In this document: piece after piece, positions 29,553-39,089 of the stretch
Numbering within the stretch: position 1 is the stretch's first letter
Layout of the letters: each line of letters opens with the position of its first letter
Source of the DNA: Paraburkholderia sp. HP33-1
Lineage (GTDB): Bacteria > Pseudomonadota > Gammaproteobacteria > Burkholderiales > Burkholderiaceae
Reading direction: 5' to 3'
NCBI RefSeq assembly: GCF_021390595.1
Contig: NZ_JAJEJR010000001.1
Location: 124,001-188,000 of the forward strand
DNA: 64,000 nt
The notes under the pieces: model-generated
Told to the model about the DNA's origin: nothing
The model's input: only the letters and a program-made list of their open reading frames with translations
The model's database searches: none
Position numbers and translations under genes: made by a program

Positions 29553-29994
29553 TTTCGCGCAGCACGACGCTCGTGCGCACCTGCGCGACGGCCGGAATCT
29601 TGAAAATGCGTTCGTGAAGGAAGCTGTCGTACGCCTTGATGTCGGGCGCGACGATCTTCAGGATGTAGTCGGATTCACCGGTCGTGCTGTAGCACTCGGT
29701 GACTTCGGGGCAAGTGGCGATTTCCCGTTCGAACTGCTCGACCCCACCCTCGGTGTGACGCGTCAGATGGATATGCGCGAGCGCGCACACGTGCAGGCCG
29801 AGCTTTTCGCGATCGAGCAGCGCCGTGTAGCGCTGGATCACGCCCGACTGTTCCATGTCCTTGATGCGCCGCCAGCACGGCGTGCTCGACAGCCCGACCT
29901 GATCGGAGATTTCCTGCACGGAACGGCGTGCGTCGAGCTGGAGCAGGCGCAGGATCTTCTGTGAGAACGTATCGAGTGTCAACTGCGCCTCCAT
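29524..29994 (-). CDS. Lrp/AsnC-family transcriptional regulator
   Basis: A 156-aa regulator: N-terminal helix-turn-helix (DTFSQKILRLLQLDARRSVQEISDQVGLSSTPCWRRI) and C-terminal RAM/AsnC ligand domain (ECYSTTGESDYILKIV). Regulators of this family usually sense amino acids and control transport or catabolism. The ATG at 29994 lacks a ribosome site, whereas a TTG four codons later follows GGAGG; either could be used. The targets are not visible here. Confidence 0.93.
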   Translation of the reverse strand: MEAQLTLDTFSQKILRLLQLDARRSVQEISDQVGLSSTPCWRRIKDMEQSGVIQRYTALLDREKLGLHVCALAHIHLTRHTEGGVEQFEREIATCPEVTECYSTTGESDYILKIVAPDIKAYDSFLHERIFKIPAVAQVRTSVVLREIKFDTQLPL

Positions 29995-30072
29995 TAGCGT
30001 CGCCGTATCAACGCATGGTAGAGGGCGCGAAAACGAAACGCAATGTAAAACGGCTCCCGCGAGCGAGATTGC

Positions 30073-30705
30073 CTAATTTACCGGGTCCGGAGCGGCGTTT
30101 TGCCCTGAGCCGTCCCCATCATCTTTGCCCTCCGCCGACAGGGCCGGCTGACGCGCCCGCAACTCCTTCAGCATGTTGCAAAAGAGGGCGCCTTGCTCGA
30201 TTGCGTCGTCGAGCGCGACGTGCGTATGAGGATGCTCGTCGAACCAGTGTTTAGGAAAGCGCGGCTTGATGTTCTTGCGGTACGGCAGGCCGGTCATCGC
30301 GAACGCGAGCGTCTTGATGTCGAGCGCCGACCACGAGAACGGGCAGCGGCCGACGAAGCGCATCATGTACCAGAACATATAGGTGAAGTCGAAGCCGGCC
30401 GGCATCGCGACGAACACCGGCTTGCCGGGCAGCGCCTCGACCCATTCGACATAGGCGATCAATGCCGCCTCGGGCTTCTGCAAGTCCTGGCGGCAAGCCG
30501 CCCACGCTTCCGGCTGGGTCTTCCACCACGCCTCCTGCACCGGATGCGGCGAGGCGCCTTCGAGCAATTCGAGATTTGCCGAGAAAGTCGCGATCAGCTG
30601 TTTGTCTTCGGTGTATGCGGCGGATGCGAAGCTCAGCATCGAATGCGGGCCGGGGATCGGGCCGTCCGCTTCGACGTCGGTACTCACATAGATTTCGCTG
30701 CTCAT
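30073..30705 (-). CDS. DEDD-type 3'-5' exonuclease
   Basis: A 210-aa protein with the exonuclease-fold first motif TDVEADGP (about 9-16) and a late [11 protein letters not shown] (about 162-172) that match ExoI and ExoIII motifs of the DnaQ/RNase T superfamily. It probably trims DNA or RNA 3' ends. The start ATG at 30705 overlaps the stop of the upstream MBL hydrolase by four bases (ATGA), so translation is coupled. The frame is open well upstream to 31542, but that is a shadow of the hydrolase gene. Confidence 0.85.
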   Translation of the reverse strand: MSSEIYVSTDVEADGPIPGPHSMLSFASAAYTEDKQLIATFSANLELLEGASPHPVQEAWWKTQPEAWAACRQDLQKPEAALIAYVEWVEALPGKPVFVAMPAGFDFTYMFWYMMRFVGRCPFSWSALDIKTLAFAMTGLPYRKNIKPRFPKHWFDEHPHTHVALDDAIEQGALFCNMLKELRARQPALSAEGKDDGDGSGQNAAPDPVN

Positions 30706-31346
30706 GCGCCCACCCCGTCGGCAACGTACGGATTCGTGCGGCGCTCGGCACCGAACGTCGAGGTCGGGCCGTGGCCTGGCACGAACGTGACGTCGTCGCC
30801 GAGCGGCCAGAGCTTGTCGCGGATCGAGCGGATCAGGTCCGCATGGTTGCCGCGCGGGAAATCCGTGCGGCCGATTGAGCCGGCGAACAGCACGTCGCCA
30901 ACCAGCGCGAGCCGGTGCGCGCGGCTGAAGAACACCACGTGGCCAGGCGTATGGCCGGGGCAGTGATAGACCTCGATGGTTTCGTCGCCGAATTGCACGG
31001 TATCGCCGTCTTGTAGCCAGCGGTCCGGCTCGAAGGCGTCGGCGGCCGGGAAGCCGAAGCGCGTGCTCTGGTCCGGCAGCTTGTCGAGCCAGAAGCGTTC
31101 GTCGGGATGCGGGCCTTCGATCGGCGCGCCGTAGTGGGTGGCAAGCGTCTTCGCGCCGGCGCAGTGATCGATGTGGCCGTGGGTCAGCAAGACTTTCTCG
31201 ATGCTCACGTTCTGCTTTGTGATCTCGCGCTGGATGAGGTCGAGGTCGCCACCCGGATCGACGACGGCCGCGCGCCCGGTGGCCTCGCAAACGAGCAGCG
31301 AGCAGTTCTGCTGGAACGGCGTGACGGGGATCAGGGTGACTTTCAT
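30702..31346 (-). CDS. MBL-fold hydrolase, glyoxalase II-like (YcbL type)
   Basis: A 214-aa metallo-beta-lactamase-fold hydrolase. The zinc motif HGHIDH lies in [15 protein letters not shown], then HTPGH and [13 protein letters not shown] supply further ligands. The small YcbL-like size (about 215 aa) lacks the C-terminal substrate domain of classical glyoxalase II. It hydrolyses thioesters such as S-lactoylglutathione in vitro. The ATG at 31346 ([15 protein letters not shown]) begins the conserved domain. It is cotranscribed with the exonuclease. Confidence 0.92.
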   Translation of the reverse strand: MKVTLIPVTPFQQNCSLLVCEATGRAAVVDPGGDLDLIQREITKQNVSIEKVLLTHGHIDHCAGAKTLATHYGAPIEGPHPDERFWLDKLPDQSTRFGFPAADAFEPDRWLQDGDTVQFGDETIEVYHCPGHTPGHVVFFSRAHRLALVGDVLFAGSIGRTDFPRGNHADLIRSIRDKLWPLGDDVTFVPGHGPTSTFGAERRTNPYVADGVGA

Positions 31347-31523
31347 GGCAGGACGGCGCACTGGGAAAACGTTGATTGTACCGGCCTCGCGACAGTCTCC
31401 GTCGCCTACGCGACAAGGCGTGCGGAGGACGATGCCGCGATCTTCCCACGCCCCATTTTTGCGATAAATGTGAAGATTGATCAAGTTTTTGAGTCGCCCG
31501 CCATCCCGAAAAAAAGTTTTGGG

Positions 31524-31830
31524 TATAATGGGCCCCATGCACATGAGTTGTGCTGCCACAAGGCGATGTATCCCCACAAAAAGGGGATGCCGCTCGCCGT
31601 TCAAGTAAGGGCTGTCGGAGTGCCGACGGCCATCATGTATCGATGCGTTCGATGCACACGTCTTGCCCAGCCAGGCGCCGCGCGCTTGCTACGGAATTAA
31701 CCTCCGTGACGCTGGGTGGGGCCTACGCCGCCGTTCCTGTGCGCTGAGTTGCGCGCGCAAGAACGTGTCTTTGCCACGTTCAGTTGGCGGCGTGTGGGGT
31801 CTGGTCAGGCTGCCGGGGACAGGTTGCGCC
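31524..31830 (+). ncRNA. Candidate structured RNA downstream of a strong -10 box
   Basis: A perfect TATAAT at 31524-31529 precedes at least six strong hairpins: 31548-31561 (5-bp stem), 31570-31588 (ATCCCC with GGGGAT), 31610-31631 (9-bp stem), 31666-31716 (CCCAGC with GCTGGG enclosing ACGGA/TCCGT), and 31726-31792 (CGCCGCC with GGCGGCG enclosing 31761-31781, GAACGTG with CACGTTC). No open frame explains the region. It could be a small RNA of the 6S type, another stable RNA, or a long leader of rlpA; I could not match it to a named family. Confidence 0.45.
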
Positions 31831-31992
31831 AGACGTGAAAATTAACCGTGCGGTAGCGGCTCAGTGAGCCGCATGCGGGCTTTGACGTACTGCGCTTTTT
31901 CGCGCGGCGCGTTGTCGTCCCTACCGCCGGAGTCGCAGGCAACACGCCCAGTTTTGCGGGTGACGCGACTCGACAATGTGATTGCACGTCCT

Positions 31993-32589
31993 ATGAAAAC
32001 TCGGCTAAACCGTGGTCTGGGGACTCTTTTTGCCTTTTTTGTACTGGCCGGCTGCGCCACGCCTCCGGGAGCGAGCGACACGTCCGCGAACGACACGCCG
32101 CAACGTACAAAGAACATGCATCTGAGCTCGTTCGGACCACAATCGTTCGGTAACGCGCCGGCCTCGAGCCCGAGCGCGCCGGCATCGCCGCTGGCCGACG
32201 CGCAGCCGCTCACCGAAGACGGTGTCGACGCATCGGACTTCCATCAGATTGGACGCGCGTCGTGGTACGGACGCTTCTTCCACGGTCACCGCACCGCGAA
32301 CGGCGAGCGTTACGACATGCACGCGCTGACGGCCGCGCATCGTACGTTGCCGCTCGGCTCGTACGTGCGCGTGACCAATCCGGCCAATTCGCGTTCGGTG
32401 ATTGTGCGGATCAACGACCGCGGCCCATACGCGCGCGGCCGTGTGATCGACCTGTCGATGGCGGCCGCCGCCATGCTCGACATGCGCCACAGCGGCACCG
32501 CGCGGGTCAAGATCGAAGGGCTCACACAGCAGGAAGCACGCGCCGCGTTGAACGAGACGCTGGCGTCGACCTCGGTCTCGAGCAAGTGA
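31993..32589 (+). CDS. rlpA: RlpA-like septal ring lytic transglycosylase, lipoprotein
   Basis: A 198-aa protein with a lipoprotein signal (FVLAGC, lipidated Cys at about 21) and a double-psi beta-barrel domain: ASWYGRFFHGHRTANGERYD, AAHRTLPLGSYVRVTN and RINDRGPYARGRVIDLSMAAA. RlpA cleaves naked glycan strands at the septum. This copy ends after the barrel and lacks the C-terminal SPOR domain. The ATG at 31993 was chosen because it starts the signal; the frame is open to 31864. A clear terminator follows. Confidence 0.92.
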   Translation: MKTRLNRGLGTLFAFFVLAGCATPPGASDTSANDTPQRTKNMHLSSFGPQSFGNAPASSPSAPASPLADAQPLTEDGVDASDFHQIGRASWYGRFFHGHRTANGERYDMHALTAAHRTLPLGSYVRVTNPANSRSVIVRINDRGPYARGRVIDLSMAAAAMLDMRHSGTARVKIEGLTQQEARAALNETLASTSVSSK

Positions 32590-32647
32590 TGTGACGTGAC
32601 GCGGCGGTGATGCTGCGTCGGCTGTACAAACCGTCTGTAGAAAATCG

Positions 32648-32683
32648 AAGGGCCGCAACTTCAGCTTGCGGCCCTTGCTTTTT
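32648..32683 (+). terminator. Rho-independent terminator of rlpA
   Basis: An 11-bp perfect stem (AAGGGCCGCAA with TTGCGGCCCTT) is followed by TGCTTTTT. It lies between the convergent rlpA and rsmI genes. Confidence 0.9.
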
Positions 32684-32701
32684 GCCCAACCGACTCGGCT
32701 C

Positions 32702-33586
32702 TCAGGCGTCGGGCTTGCCTTCCTTCAGCGCCAACGCGCGCGTGTACAACGCGTTGCGCGATGCGCCCGTGAGCGTCGCCGCGATCTTCGCCGCGCTGCT
32801 CACCGTCAATTCTTCCAGCAGGATGCCGAGCAGTGCGTCGTGATCGTGCTCGCTGGCCGCGTCGGCCGACGCGCCTTCGACCACCAGCACGAATTCGCCG
32901 CGCTGCCGGTTCGCATCGGCGGCGAGCCACGTTGGCCCTTCGGCCAGGGTGCCCTGGTGCAGCGTTTCGTGTAACTTCGTCAGTTCCCGCGCGATCAGCA
33001 GACGGCGCGTGCCGCCGAACGCATCGGCGAGCGCCTGCACGGTCTCGACGATCCGGTGTGGCGCTTCGTAGAACACCATCGCGTGACGATGCTCCGCGAG
33101 CGCCTGCAAAGCGGAGGCGCGCGCCTTCGGCTTGGGTGGCAGGAAGCCGAGGAACGAGAACGTCGTGACCCAGTCGCCGGTCGCGCTCAGCGCGGTTGCA
33201 AGTGCGCTCGCGCCGGGCAGCGGGATCACCGTGAAGCCGGCCTCGCGCACGGCGTCGACGAGCTTGGCGCCCGGGTCCGAGATGCCCGGCGTACCCGCGT
33301 CGGAAACATAGGCCACGCGCTCGCCGGCCTGCAGATACTCGATCACGCGCTGCGCCGCCGCGCGTTCGTTGTGCTGATGGACGGCGACGAGCGGCTTCGA
33401 GATGCCGTAGCGCGCGAGCAACTGACCGGTGTTGCGGGTGTCCTCGGCGGCAACGCGGTCCGCGAGTCCGAGCACATGCAGCGCGCGCAGCGTGATGTCG
33501 GCGATGTTGCCGATCGGCGTGGCCACCACATACAGCGCGGCGGCGGGGTACTGCTGCCCTTGCGCGAGTTCGGAGAGAGGAGTCAT
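32702..33586 (-). CDS. rsmI: 16S rRNA (cytidine(1402)-2'-O)-methyltransferase
   Basis: A 294-aa SAM-dependent tetrapyrrole-methylase-fold enzyme. Clear marks are [18 protein letters not shown] near the N-terminus, [27 protein letters not shown], and FYEAPHRI. It 2'-O-methylates C1402 of 16S rRNA in the decoding centre. The start codon at 33586 overlaps the start codon of the divergent yraN, as in other proteobacteria where rsmI and the yraN group are adjacent. Confidence 0.95.
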   Translation of the reverse strand: MTPLSELAQGQQYPAAALYVVATPIGNIADITLRALHVLGLADRVAAEDTRNTGQLLARYGISKPLVAVHQHNERAAAQRVIEYLQAGERVAYVSDAGTPGISDPGAKLVDAVREAGFTVIPLPGASALATALSATGDWVTTFSFLGFLPPKPKARASALQALAEHRHAMVFYEAPHRIVETVQALADAFGGTRRLLIARELTKLHETLHQGTLAEGPTWLAADANRQRGEFVLVVEGASADAASEHDHDALLGILLEELTVSSAAKIAATLTGASRNALYTRALALKEGKPDA

Positions 33587-34109
33587 GACACGGAAGACGC
33601 AAACAGACGGAACGAGGCCGACATTGTGCCATGTGGGGTTGCATGCGCCGATCGATGAGCAGATCGCGCCGAAGACTACGCAAAAATCGCCCGCAAAGAT
33701 CACCCCGAAAACCACTTACAACTTTTCCGCCCCCCACCAGTCCAAATCCGTCGGCGCGGCTTTCGAAGCACGCGCACAAGAATTTTTGCAGCGCCAGCGT
33801 CTGCGCTTCGTCGCGCGCAACGTGTCATGTCGGGGCGGCGAGATCGATCTCGTGATGAGCGATCGCGACGGCGCGCTGGTGTTCGTCGAAGTTCGCGCGC
33901 GTGCGCAGCGGCAATACGGCGGTGCGGCCGCCAGCATCGGTTGGCAAAAGAGGCAGCGCATCGTACGAGCGGCGCGGCACTATCTCGCGACGCGCGCCGC
34001 GAGAAACCGCGGCCCGCGCGACGAGCCTGCGTGCCGTTTCGACGTGATCGCGTTCGAGAGCGGCCGGCTCGTATGGCTGCGCGACGCGTTTCGCGCCGAC
34101 GAAGTCTGA
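33585..34109 (+). CDS. UPF0102/YraN-family nuclease-like protein
   Basis: A 174-aa protein with the UPF0102 core: [41 protein letters not shown] and [10 protein letters not shown]. The GEIDLV...VFVEVR pattern is a PD-(D/E)XK nuclease-like active site (Glu, Asp, Glu). The start is uncertain: the ATG at 33585 has AGAGAGGAG only two bases away, and the first 50 residues are poorly conserved-looking, so a later non-ATG start is possible. It is first in the block yraN-diaA-dolP-cytochrome c. Confidence 0.85.
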   Translation: MTRKTQTDGTRPTLCHVGLHAPIDEQIAPKTTQKSPAKITPKTTYNFSAPHQSKSVGAAFEARAQEFLQRQRLRFVARNVSCRGGEIDLVMSDRDGALVFVEVRARAQRQYGGAAASIGWQKRQRIVRAARHYLATRAARNRGPRDEPACRFDVIAFESGRLVWLRDAFRADEV

Positions 34110-34925
<816 letters not shown>

Positions 34926-34951
34926 GACTGATTCCGAAGGAGAGCTAGTTG

Positions 34952-35743
34952 ATGAGCGTATTCCGCGTCAAGAAGACACTGGTGAGAACCGTGCTCGTGG
35001 TCGGGTTCGCGGCGGGGTTGTCGGCCACGCTGCAAGGTTGCTTTCTCGCCGTCGGGGCCGCGGCGGGCGGCGGCGCGCTGGTGGCGACCGACCGCCGTAC
35101 GCTCGGCGCGCAGACCGAGGACCGCGAGATTCAGGTGAAGGCGCTGTCGCAGATCAGCCAGAATCTGCCGGACTCCGCACACGTCAACGTCACAGTGTTC
35201 AACCGCCGCGTGCTGCTGACCGGCGAGGTCGCGGGCGATGCGTCGAAGCAGCGCGCCGAGAGCATCGTGCGGAGCATGAACAACGTGAATACGATCGTCA
35301 ACGAACTGGCGATCATGCCGGCGAGCTCGTTCTCCTCGCGCACCAACGACACCTACCTCGAAACGCGCGTGAAGACTGCGCTGATCGCCGAGAAGAACAT
35401 TTCTGCGAATAACTTCAAGGTCGTGGCCGAGCGCGGCAATGTCTATCTGATGGGCCTTGTCACGATGAATGAAGGCAATGTCGGTGCCGACGTCACGAGT
35501 CGTGTGCCGGGCGTCGTGCAGGTCGTCAAGGTGTTCCAGTACATCCAGCCGCAGGAAGCCGAGGCCGCCTCCGCCGCCGCTGCGACGGCGCCGGTGGCCG
35601 CCTCGCAGCCCGAGGCCAGCGAGCCGACGGTCGGCGCGATTCCCGATTCGTCGGTGAGTGCGCGGCCGCTCGATCAACAGGCGCCCGCGCCGGTCAACTC
35701 GTCGACGTCGGTGCGGCCAGGCAATCCGAAGGCGGTGCCCTGA
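34952..35743 (+). CDS. dolP: BON-domain outer-membrane lipoprotein, DolP-like
   Basis: A 263-aa lipoprotein (lipobox TLQGC with Cys at about 30) with two BON domains: one around DREIQVKALSQISQNLPDSAHVNVTVFNRRVLLTGEV and one around TYLETRVKTALIAEKNISANNFKVV. DolP (YraP) binds anionic lipid at the division site and supports outer-membrane integrity. The C-terminal 60 residues are a low-complexity Ala/Ser/Pro tail absent in E. coli DolP. The ATG at 34952 follows GGAGAG. Its stop overlaps the next start by one base. Confidence 0.92.
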   Translation: MSVFRVKKTLVRTVLVVGFAAGLSATLQGCFLAVGAAAGGGALVATDRRTLGAQTEDREIQVKALSQISQNLPDSAHVNVTVFNRRVLLTGEVAGDASKQRAESIVRSMNNVNTIVNELAIMPASSFSSRTNDTYLETRVKTALIAEKNISANNFKVVAERGNVYLMGLVTMNEGNVGADVTSRVPGVVQVVKVFQYIQPQEAEAASAAAATAPVAASQPEASEPTVGAIPDSSVSARPLDQQAPAPVNSSTSVRPGNPKAVP

Positions 35744-36096
35744 TGCGCGGTGTGGCGCGTGTGAGTGTTGTGTTCACGGTGGCGATCGGCGCGCTGGCGG
35801 GCACGATGACTTCGGCCGCTCGCGCGGCCGAGACGCCTCGCGGCCAGCAGGTCGCCGCCGCGAATGCGTGCATGGGCTGTCACGCGGTGGATCGTAAACT
35901 GGTCGGTCCGTCATTCCAGCAGATCGCCGCGAAGTACAAGGGCGACGCGCAGGCGCCGGCCAAACTCGCGCGCAAGGTGAAGGACGGTGGCTCCGGTGTA
36001 TGGGGCGTGATTCCGATGCCGGCGCATCAATCGATGAGCGATGCGGACATCCGCTCGGTGGTCGATTGGGTGCTCGCGGGCGCGCCGTCCAGATGA
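35743..36096 (+). CDS. Periplasmic c-type cytochrome
   Basis: A 117-aa precursor with a signal peptide (to about AARA at 28) and one haem motif CMGCH (residues 43-47). The distal Met is probably in IPMPAHQSM. It resembles cytochrome c551/c8, a soluble electron carrier. The start overlaps the dolP stop by one base (TGATG), so the two are translationally coupled, even though there is no obvious functional link. Confidence 0.92.
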   Translation: MRGVARVSVVFTVAIGALAGTMTSAARAAETPRGQQVAAANACMGCHAVDRKLVGPSFQQIAAKYKGDAQAPAKLARKVKDGGSGVWGVIPMPAHQSMSDADIRSVVDWVLAGAPSR

Positions 36097-36158
36097 GGTT
36101 TTCCCGAGGCTGGAGGCTTGGCAAAAGGGAAAATGGCTGTGCTAGAATTATTTTCGTT

Positions 36159-36234
<76 letters not shown>

Positions 36235-36248
36235 GAAATTTCTTTAAA

Positions 36249-36286
36249 AACAACGCACTACGTCTTGCGATGTAGTGCGTTGTTTT
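36249..36286 (+). terminator. Terminator after tRNA-Ala
   Basis: A 13-bp perfect stem (AACAACGCACTAC with GTAGTGCGTTGTT), a 10-base loop and a T-run, 15 bases after the tRNA 3' end. Confidence 0.9.
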
Positions 36287-36484
36287 GCATTCCGGCGCAG
36301 GTTTTTGTACATGAGGTGTGGCAAATTTGTGGCGCCGCGCAGTAGTTCGAGATCGCGCACCTCATTGGTAGAAAACACTTCATGTCTCTACCGAGATTTC
36401 AGTGACCCTAAGAGTCAACCTTGCATACATCAGCTAACAAACGCCGCTGTGTGCACAAATGTGACATGGCGCAAATAAGGGCCA

Positions 36485-36784
36485 ATGTCCATGCAAGCGT
36501 TACTCACGGTCGATCAGCTCGCTGAGCATCTACAGAAATCTGTCGCCAGCATCCGTAGCGATGCGACGCGCAATCCCCAGTCCCTTCCGCCGATCTGCCG
36601 CCTTCCCAACACGAAGCGCCTTCTTTGGCGTGCCGAAGATGTAGAGAGATGGATTGGCCTCCACGTCGCCGGCGCCGACTCTCCCAGCGTGACGGAACTG
36701 GCGTCACCTGAAAAGCGCCGGCGGGGGCGCCCAACCAAAGCCGAATCGGTAGCAAAGCGCGCGCACGGCGACGTCAAGTGGTGA
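36485..36784 (+). CDS. AlpA/helix-turn-helix-like small DNA-binding protein
   Basis: A 99-aa protein with the layout of MerR/AlpA-type excisionase-like helix-turn-helix proteins: LLTVDQLAEHLQKSVASIRSDATRNPQSLP then RLLWRAEDVERWI. The C-terminal KRRRGRPTKAE resembles an AT-hook. It lies directly before trfA with only three intergenic bases, so it may regulate or assist the initiator. Two in-frame ATG codons are close together at the start. Confidence 0.7.
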   Translation: MSMQALLTVDQLAEHLQKSVASIRSDATRNPQSLPPICRLPNTKRLLWRAEDVERWIGLHVAGADSPSVTELASPEKRRRGRPTKAESVAKRAHGDVKW

Positions 36785-36787
36785 GTC

Positions 36788-37786
36788 ATGTCGCTTGACG
36801 ATTTGAGGGGCAGCACTGGCCGCGAACCCGTGCTTGGGCGAGGCACAACAGGCGCAGGCGGCGAGTCGGAGCGCCACTCGGTTGATGCACTGGTCGCACG
36901 CGTCGCGGAATTGCAGAGGAAGCACCGAGAGCGGGTCGCCCGTGAAAAGCGCAACAACCTGCCCGGCGGACCGCTTCCGCAAGACCTAGTTCAGTTGCCG
37001 TATTGGCCGGACTTTGTGCGGGGCGTGCCGAACGGCTTCCTGCGGTCAGCCCTGTTCGGCGCTATCGCCAAGGGACCGCGCCGCTACCTGTCGGGCGAGC
37101 AGGTGACGACGCTCGACGGTCTGACAATTCTTTACACTGGCGAACGCCTTGACCAAGGCGACCTCGATGTGTGGGAAAGCGTTCTCCACGTCGTGCGCAT
37201 TCAGGCGCTGGGGGTGACATGCCGTTTAACGTCCTACGCGCTGCTAAAGCTTATGGGCAAGACGGACACGGGCAAGAACCGTAGGGTGCTGCACACGCGC
37301 ATCACCCGTCTAAGAGCCAACGCAGTAGAGATCAAGCAGGACGGAGGGCCATACATCGGGGGCCTTATCGATGAGGCCTACAAGGACAACGAAACTCGGG
37401 AATGGGTGATCGTAGTCAGCCCTAAGCTTCACACCTTGTTCGCAGCGGACCAATTCACGCAAATCGACTGGAATGTCCGTCGCGCGCTGGTCGGAAAGTC
37501 GCTAGCTCAATGGCTGCACGGCTTCTACGCCAGTCCTGCAAAGCCCTACCCGATGCGCATGGACACACTGCTAAGGCTTGCCGGTAGCGAGGACGAGAGT
37601 CCGAGCAGCGGGCGACAGACTCTGCGCAAGGCCCTTGACGCCTTGGCCGACGCGAGCGAGGCCCACCGTCAGCCGTTCAGCTACGACATTCGAGGCGACC
37701 CAGTACATGTCGATAAGAAGCCCAGCGACTCGCAACGCCGACACCTGGCCAAGAAGGCGGGTGGACAAAGGAAACGGTGCCTCTGA
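36788..37786 (+). CDS. trfA: TrfA-type plasmid replication initiator
   Basis: A 332-aa protein matching TrfA-family initiators (RK2/IncP type): LPYWPDFVRGVPNGFLRSALFGAIAKGPRRYL, followed by winged-helix parts such as SYALLKLMGKTDTGKNRRVLHTRITRLRANAVEI. TrfA binds iterons and loads the replicative helicase at oriV. Here the iterons begin at the base after its stop codon. It shows that this part of the island came from, or still is, a replicating element. No partition or transfer genes were seen beside it. Confidence 0.88.
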   Translation: MSLDDLRGSTGREPVLGRGTTGAGGESERHSVDALVARVAELQRKHRERVAREKRNNLPGGPLPQDLVQLPYWPDFVRGVPNGFLRSALFGAIAKGPRRYLSGEQVTTLDGLTILYTGERLDQGDLDVWESVLHVVRIQALGVTCRLTSYALLKLMGKTDTGKNRRVLHTRITRLRANAVEIKQDGGPYIGGLIDEAYKDNETREWVIVVSPKLHTLFAADQFTQIDWNVRRALVGKSLAQWLHGFYASPAKPYPMRMDTLLRLAGSEDESPSSGRQTLRKALDALADASEAHRQPFSYDIRGDPVHVDKKPSDSQRRHLAKKAGGQRKRCL

Positions 37787-37994
37787 TGCCGTTCTTGCGC
37801 CTACTCTAGATGCCGTTCCAGCACCTACGGTATGCGGTTCTTTCACCTACGCTCTGCCGTTCCGGCGCCTAGCGCTTGCCGTTCCAGCGCCTAAGTTGTC
37901 CACAAGCCGAATGCCTCACAAACTCAACAGCGGCGCGGAGTTGCGGCATTCGACTTGCAACGCCTAATCTGGTTTTAATCTTTATCTAATCATG
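37787..37994. other. Origin of replication (oriV-like): five iterons, DnaA-box-like site, AT-rich stretch
   Basis: Five direct repeats of about 22 bases start at 37787, 37811, 37833, 37855 and 37877 (consensus TGCCGTTCCNGCGCCTA). At 37896-37904 lies TTGTCCACA, one mismatch from the DnaA box TTATCCACA. At 37964-37994 an AT-rich stretch (CTAATCTGGTTTTAATC and onward) could be the unwinding element. The order initiator, iterons, DnaA box, AT-rich DNA is that of an iteron-type origin. Confidence 0.8.
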
Positions 37995-38252
37995 CTGCGG
38001 CGAATTGCATCCCGAGCATGCGCACGGCTGCGCTGCCGTATATACGCCGGTTGCCTTTTGTCAGCACCATTGGATCGAACAGAAGGGGCATGGTCTACCG
38101 GTACGGCTTCGTTTCGGCAATTGACCACCCAACCTGGAACGTGACCCGCCGTAAGCGGCTGGGCATCTCACCTTGAGTTCCGTTGAAGCGCTTGGGAGTA
38201 TCGTGTCCACCTAACGATTGAACTGACCCCCAGAAGTTGGACGGTTAAATGA

Positions 38253-39089
38253 CTACGCCTGACCGAATCGAGCCCGATATTTGACGGGGCTCATGCCCCG
38301 CAATTTTAGCTTGATACGGTCATGGTTGTAGTACCGTATATAGTCCTTTATGCCGGCCTCCAGCTCGTCAAGATTGTCGAACTTGTTCAAGTGAAAGAAC
38401 TCCGCCTTGAGCGTTCCGAAGAAGCTCTCCATGGCGGCATTGTCGTAGCAGTTGCCCTTGCGGGACATGCTTTGTGTAATCGAGCGGGCCTCAAGAAGGC
38501 GCCGGTACACCCCCATCTGGTATTGCCAGCCCTGGTCGGAATGTAAGATAACTTTGTCGCTCTGCTTGAGCCGACCAAACGCTTTCTTCAGCATCGTGCC
38601 TACCATGTCAAACAAAGGACGCCGGGCCATCTGGTACGCAATGATCTCGCCGTTATACAGGTCAAGCACGGGTGAAAGATAGAGCTTCTCTCCCCGAACG
38701 TTGAATTCGGTCACGTCTGTGACCCACTTCTGGTTAGGCAACTCCGCGTCAAACTGGCGTTCAAGAATATTTGGCGCGATCTTGCCAGCCTCGCCCTTGT
38801 AGGCGCGATATTTCTTGATCCGCACGCAGGACTTCAGTCGCAGATCAGCCATTAGACGCTGGATCGTCTTGTGGTTGACGGCGAAGCCCTCTTGCCGAAT
38901 CGTAGCGGTGATTCGGCGGTAGCCGTATCGCCCTTTATGCCTGTCGAAGATAGCCTTGATCCGAGCCTTGAGGTCAGCATATTTGTCGACTATCTGCAGC
39001 GCCTTCTGTTGATAATAGAAAGTGCTGCGCGCCAAGCCTGCTAGCTTGAGCAGACCGGCAAGAGGATATCGGTGCCTTAGCTCGATCAC
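38253..39089 (-). CDS. IS3-family transposase OrfB (DDE integrase core)
   Basis: A 278-aa DDE transposase: HTH_21 part (YRRITATIRQEGFAVNHKTIQRLM), then the rve core with Asp in WVTDVTEFNV, Asp in LHSDQGWQY and Glu in NAAMESFFGTLKAE. It overlaps orfA by four bases (ATGA) and in related elements is made as an OrfAB fusion by frameshifting. No disruption was seen, so the element may be active. Confidence 0.93.
   Translation of the reverse strand: MIELRHRYPLAGLLKLAGLARSTFYYQQKALQIVDKYADLKARIKAIFDRHKGRYGYRRITATIRQEGFAVNHKTIQRLMADLRLKSCVRIKKYRAYKGEAGKIAPNILERQFDAELPNQKWVTDVTEFNVRGEKLYLSPVLDLYNGEIIAYQMARRPLFDMVGTMLKKAFGRLKQSDKVILHSDQGWQYQMGVYRRLLEARSITQSMSRKGNCYDNAAMESFFGTLKAEFFHLNKFDNLDELEAGIKDYIRYYNHDRIKLKLRGMSPVKYRARFGQA

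Noticed and set aside
30073..31542. 489-aa minus-strand frame including the exonuclease
   Set aside because: Only the last 210 residues have family features; the rest is an out-of-frame copy of the MBL hydrolase gene.
32661..33779. 372-aa minus-strand frame overlapping rsmI
   Set aside because: Different frame from RsmI with no family motifs; a shadow.
37787..37898. CRISPR-like array
   Set aside because: The repeats are contiguous at 22-bp spacing with no unique spacers and no cas genes; they are iterons beside a replication initiator.
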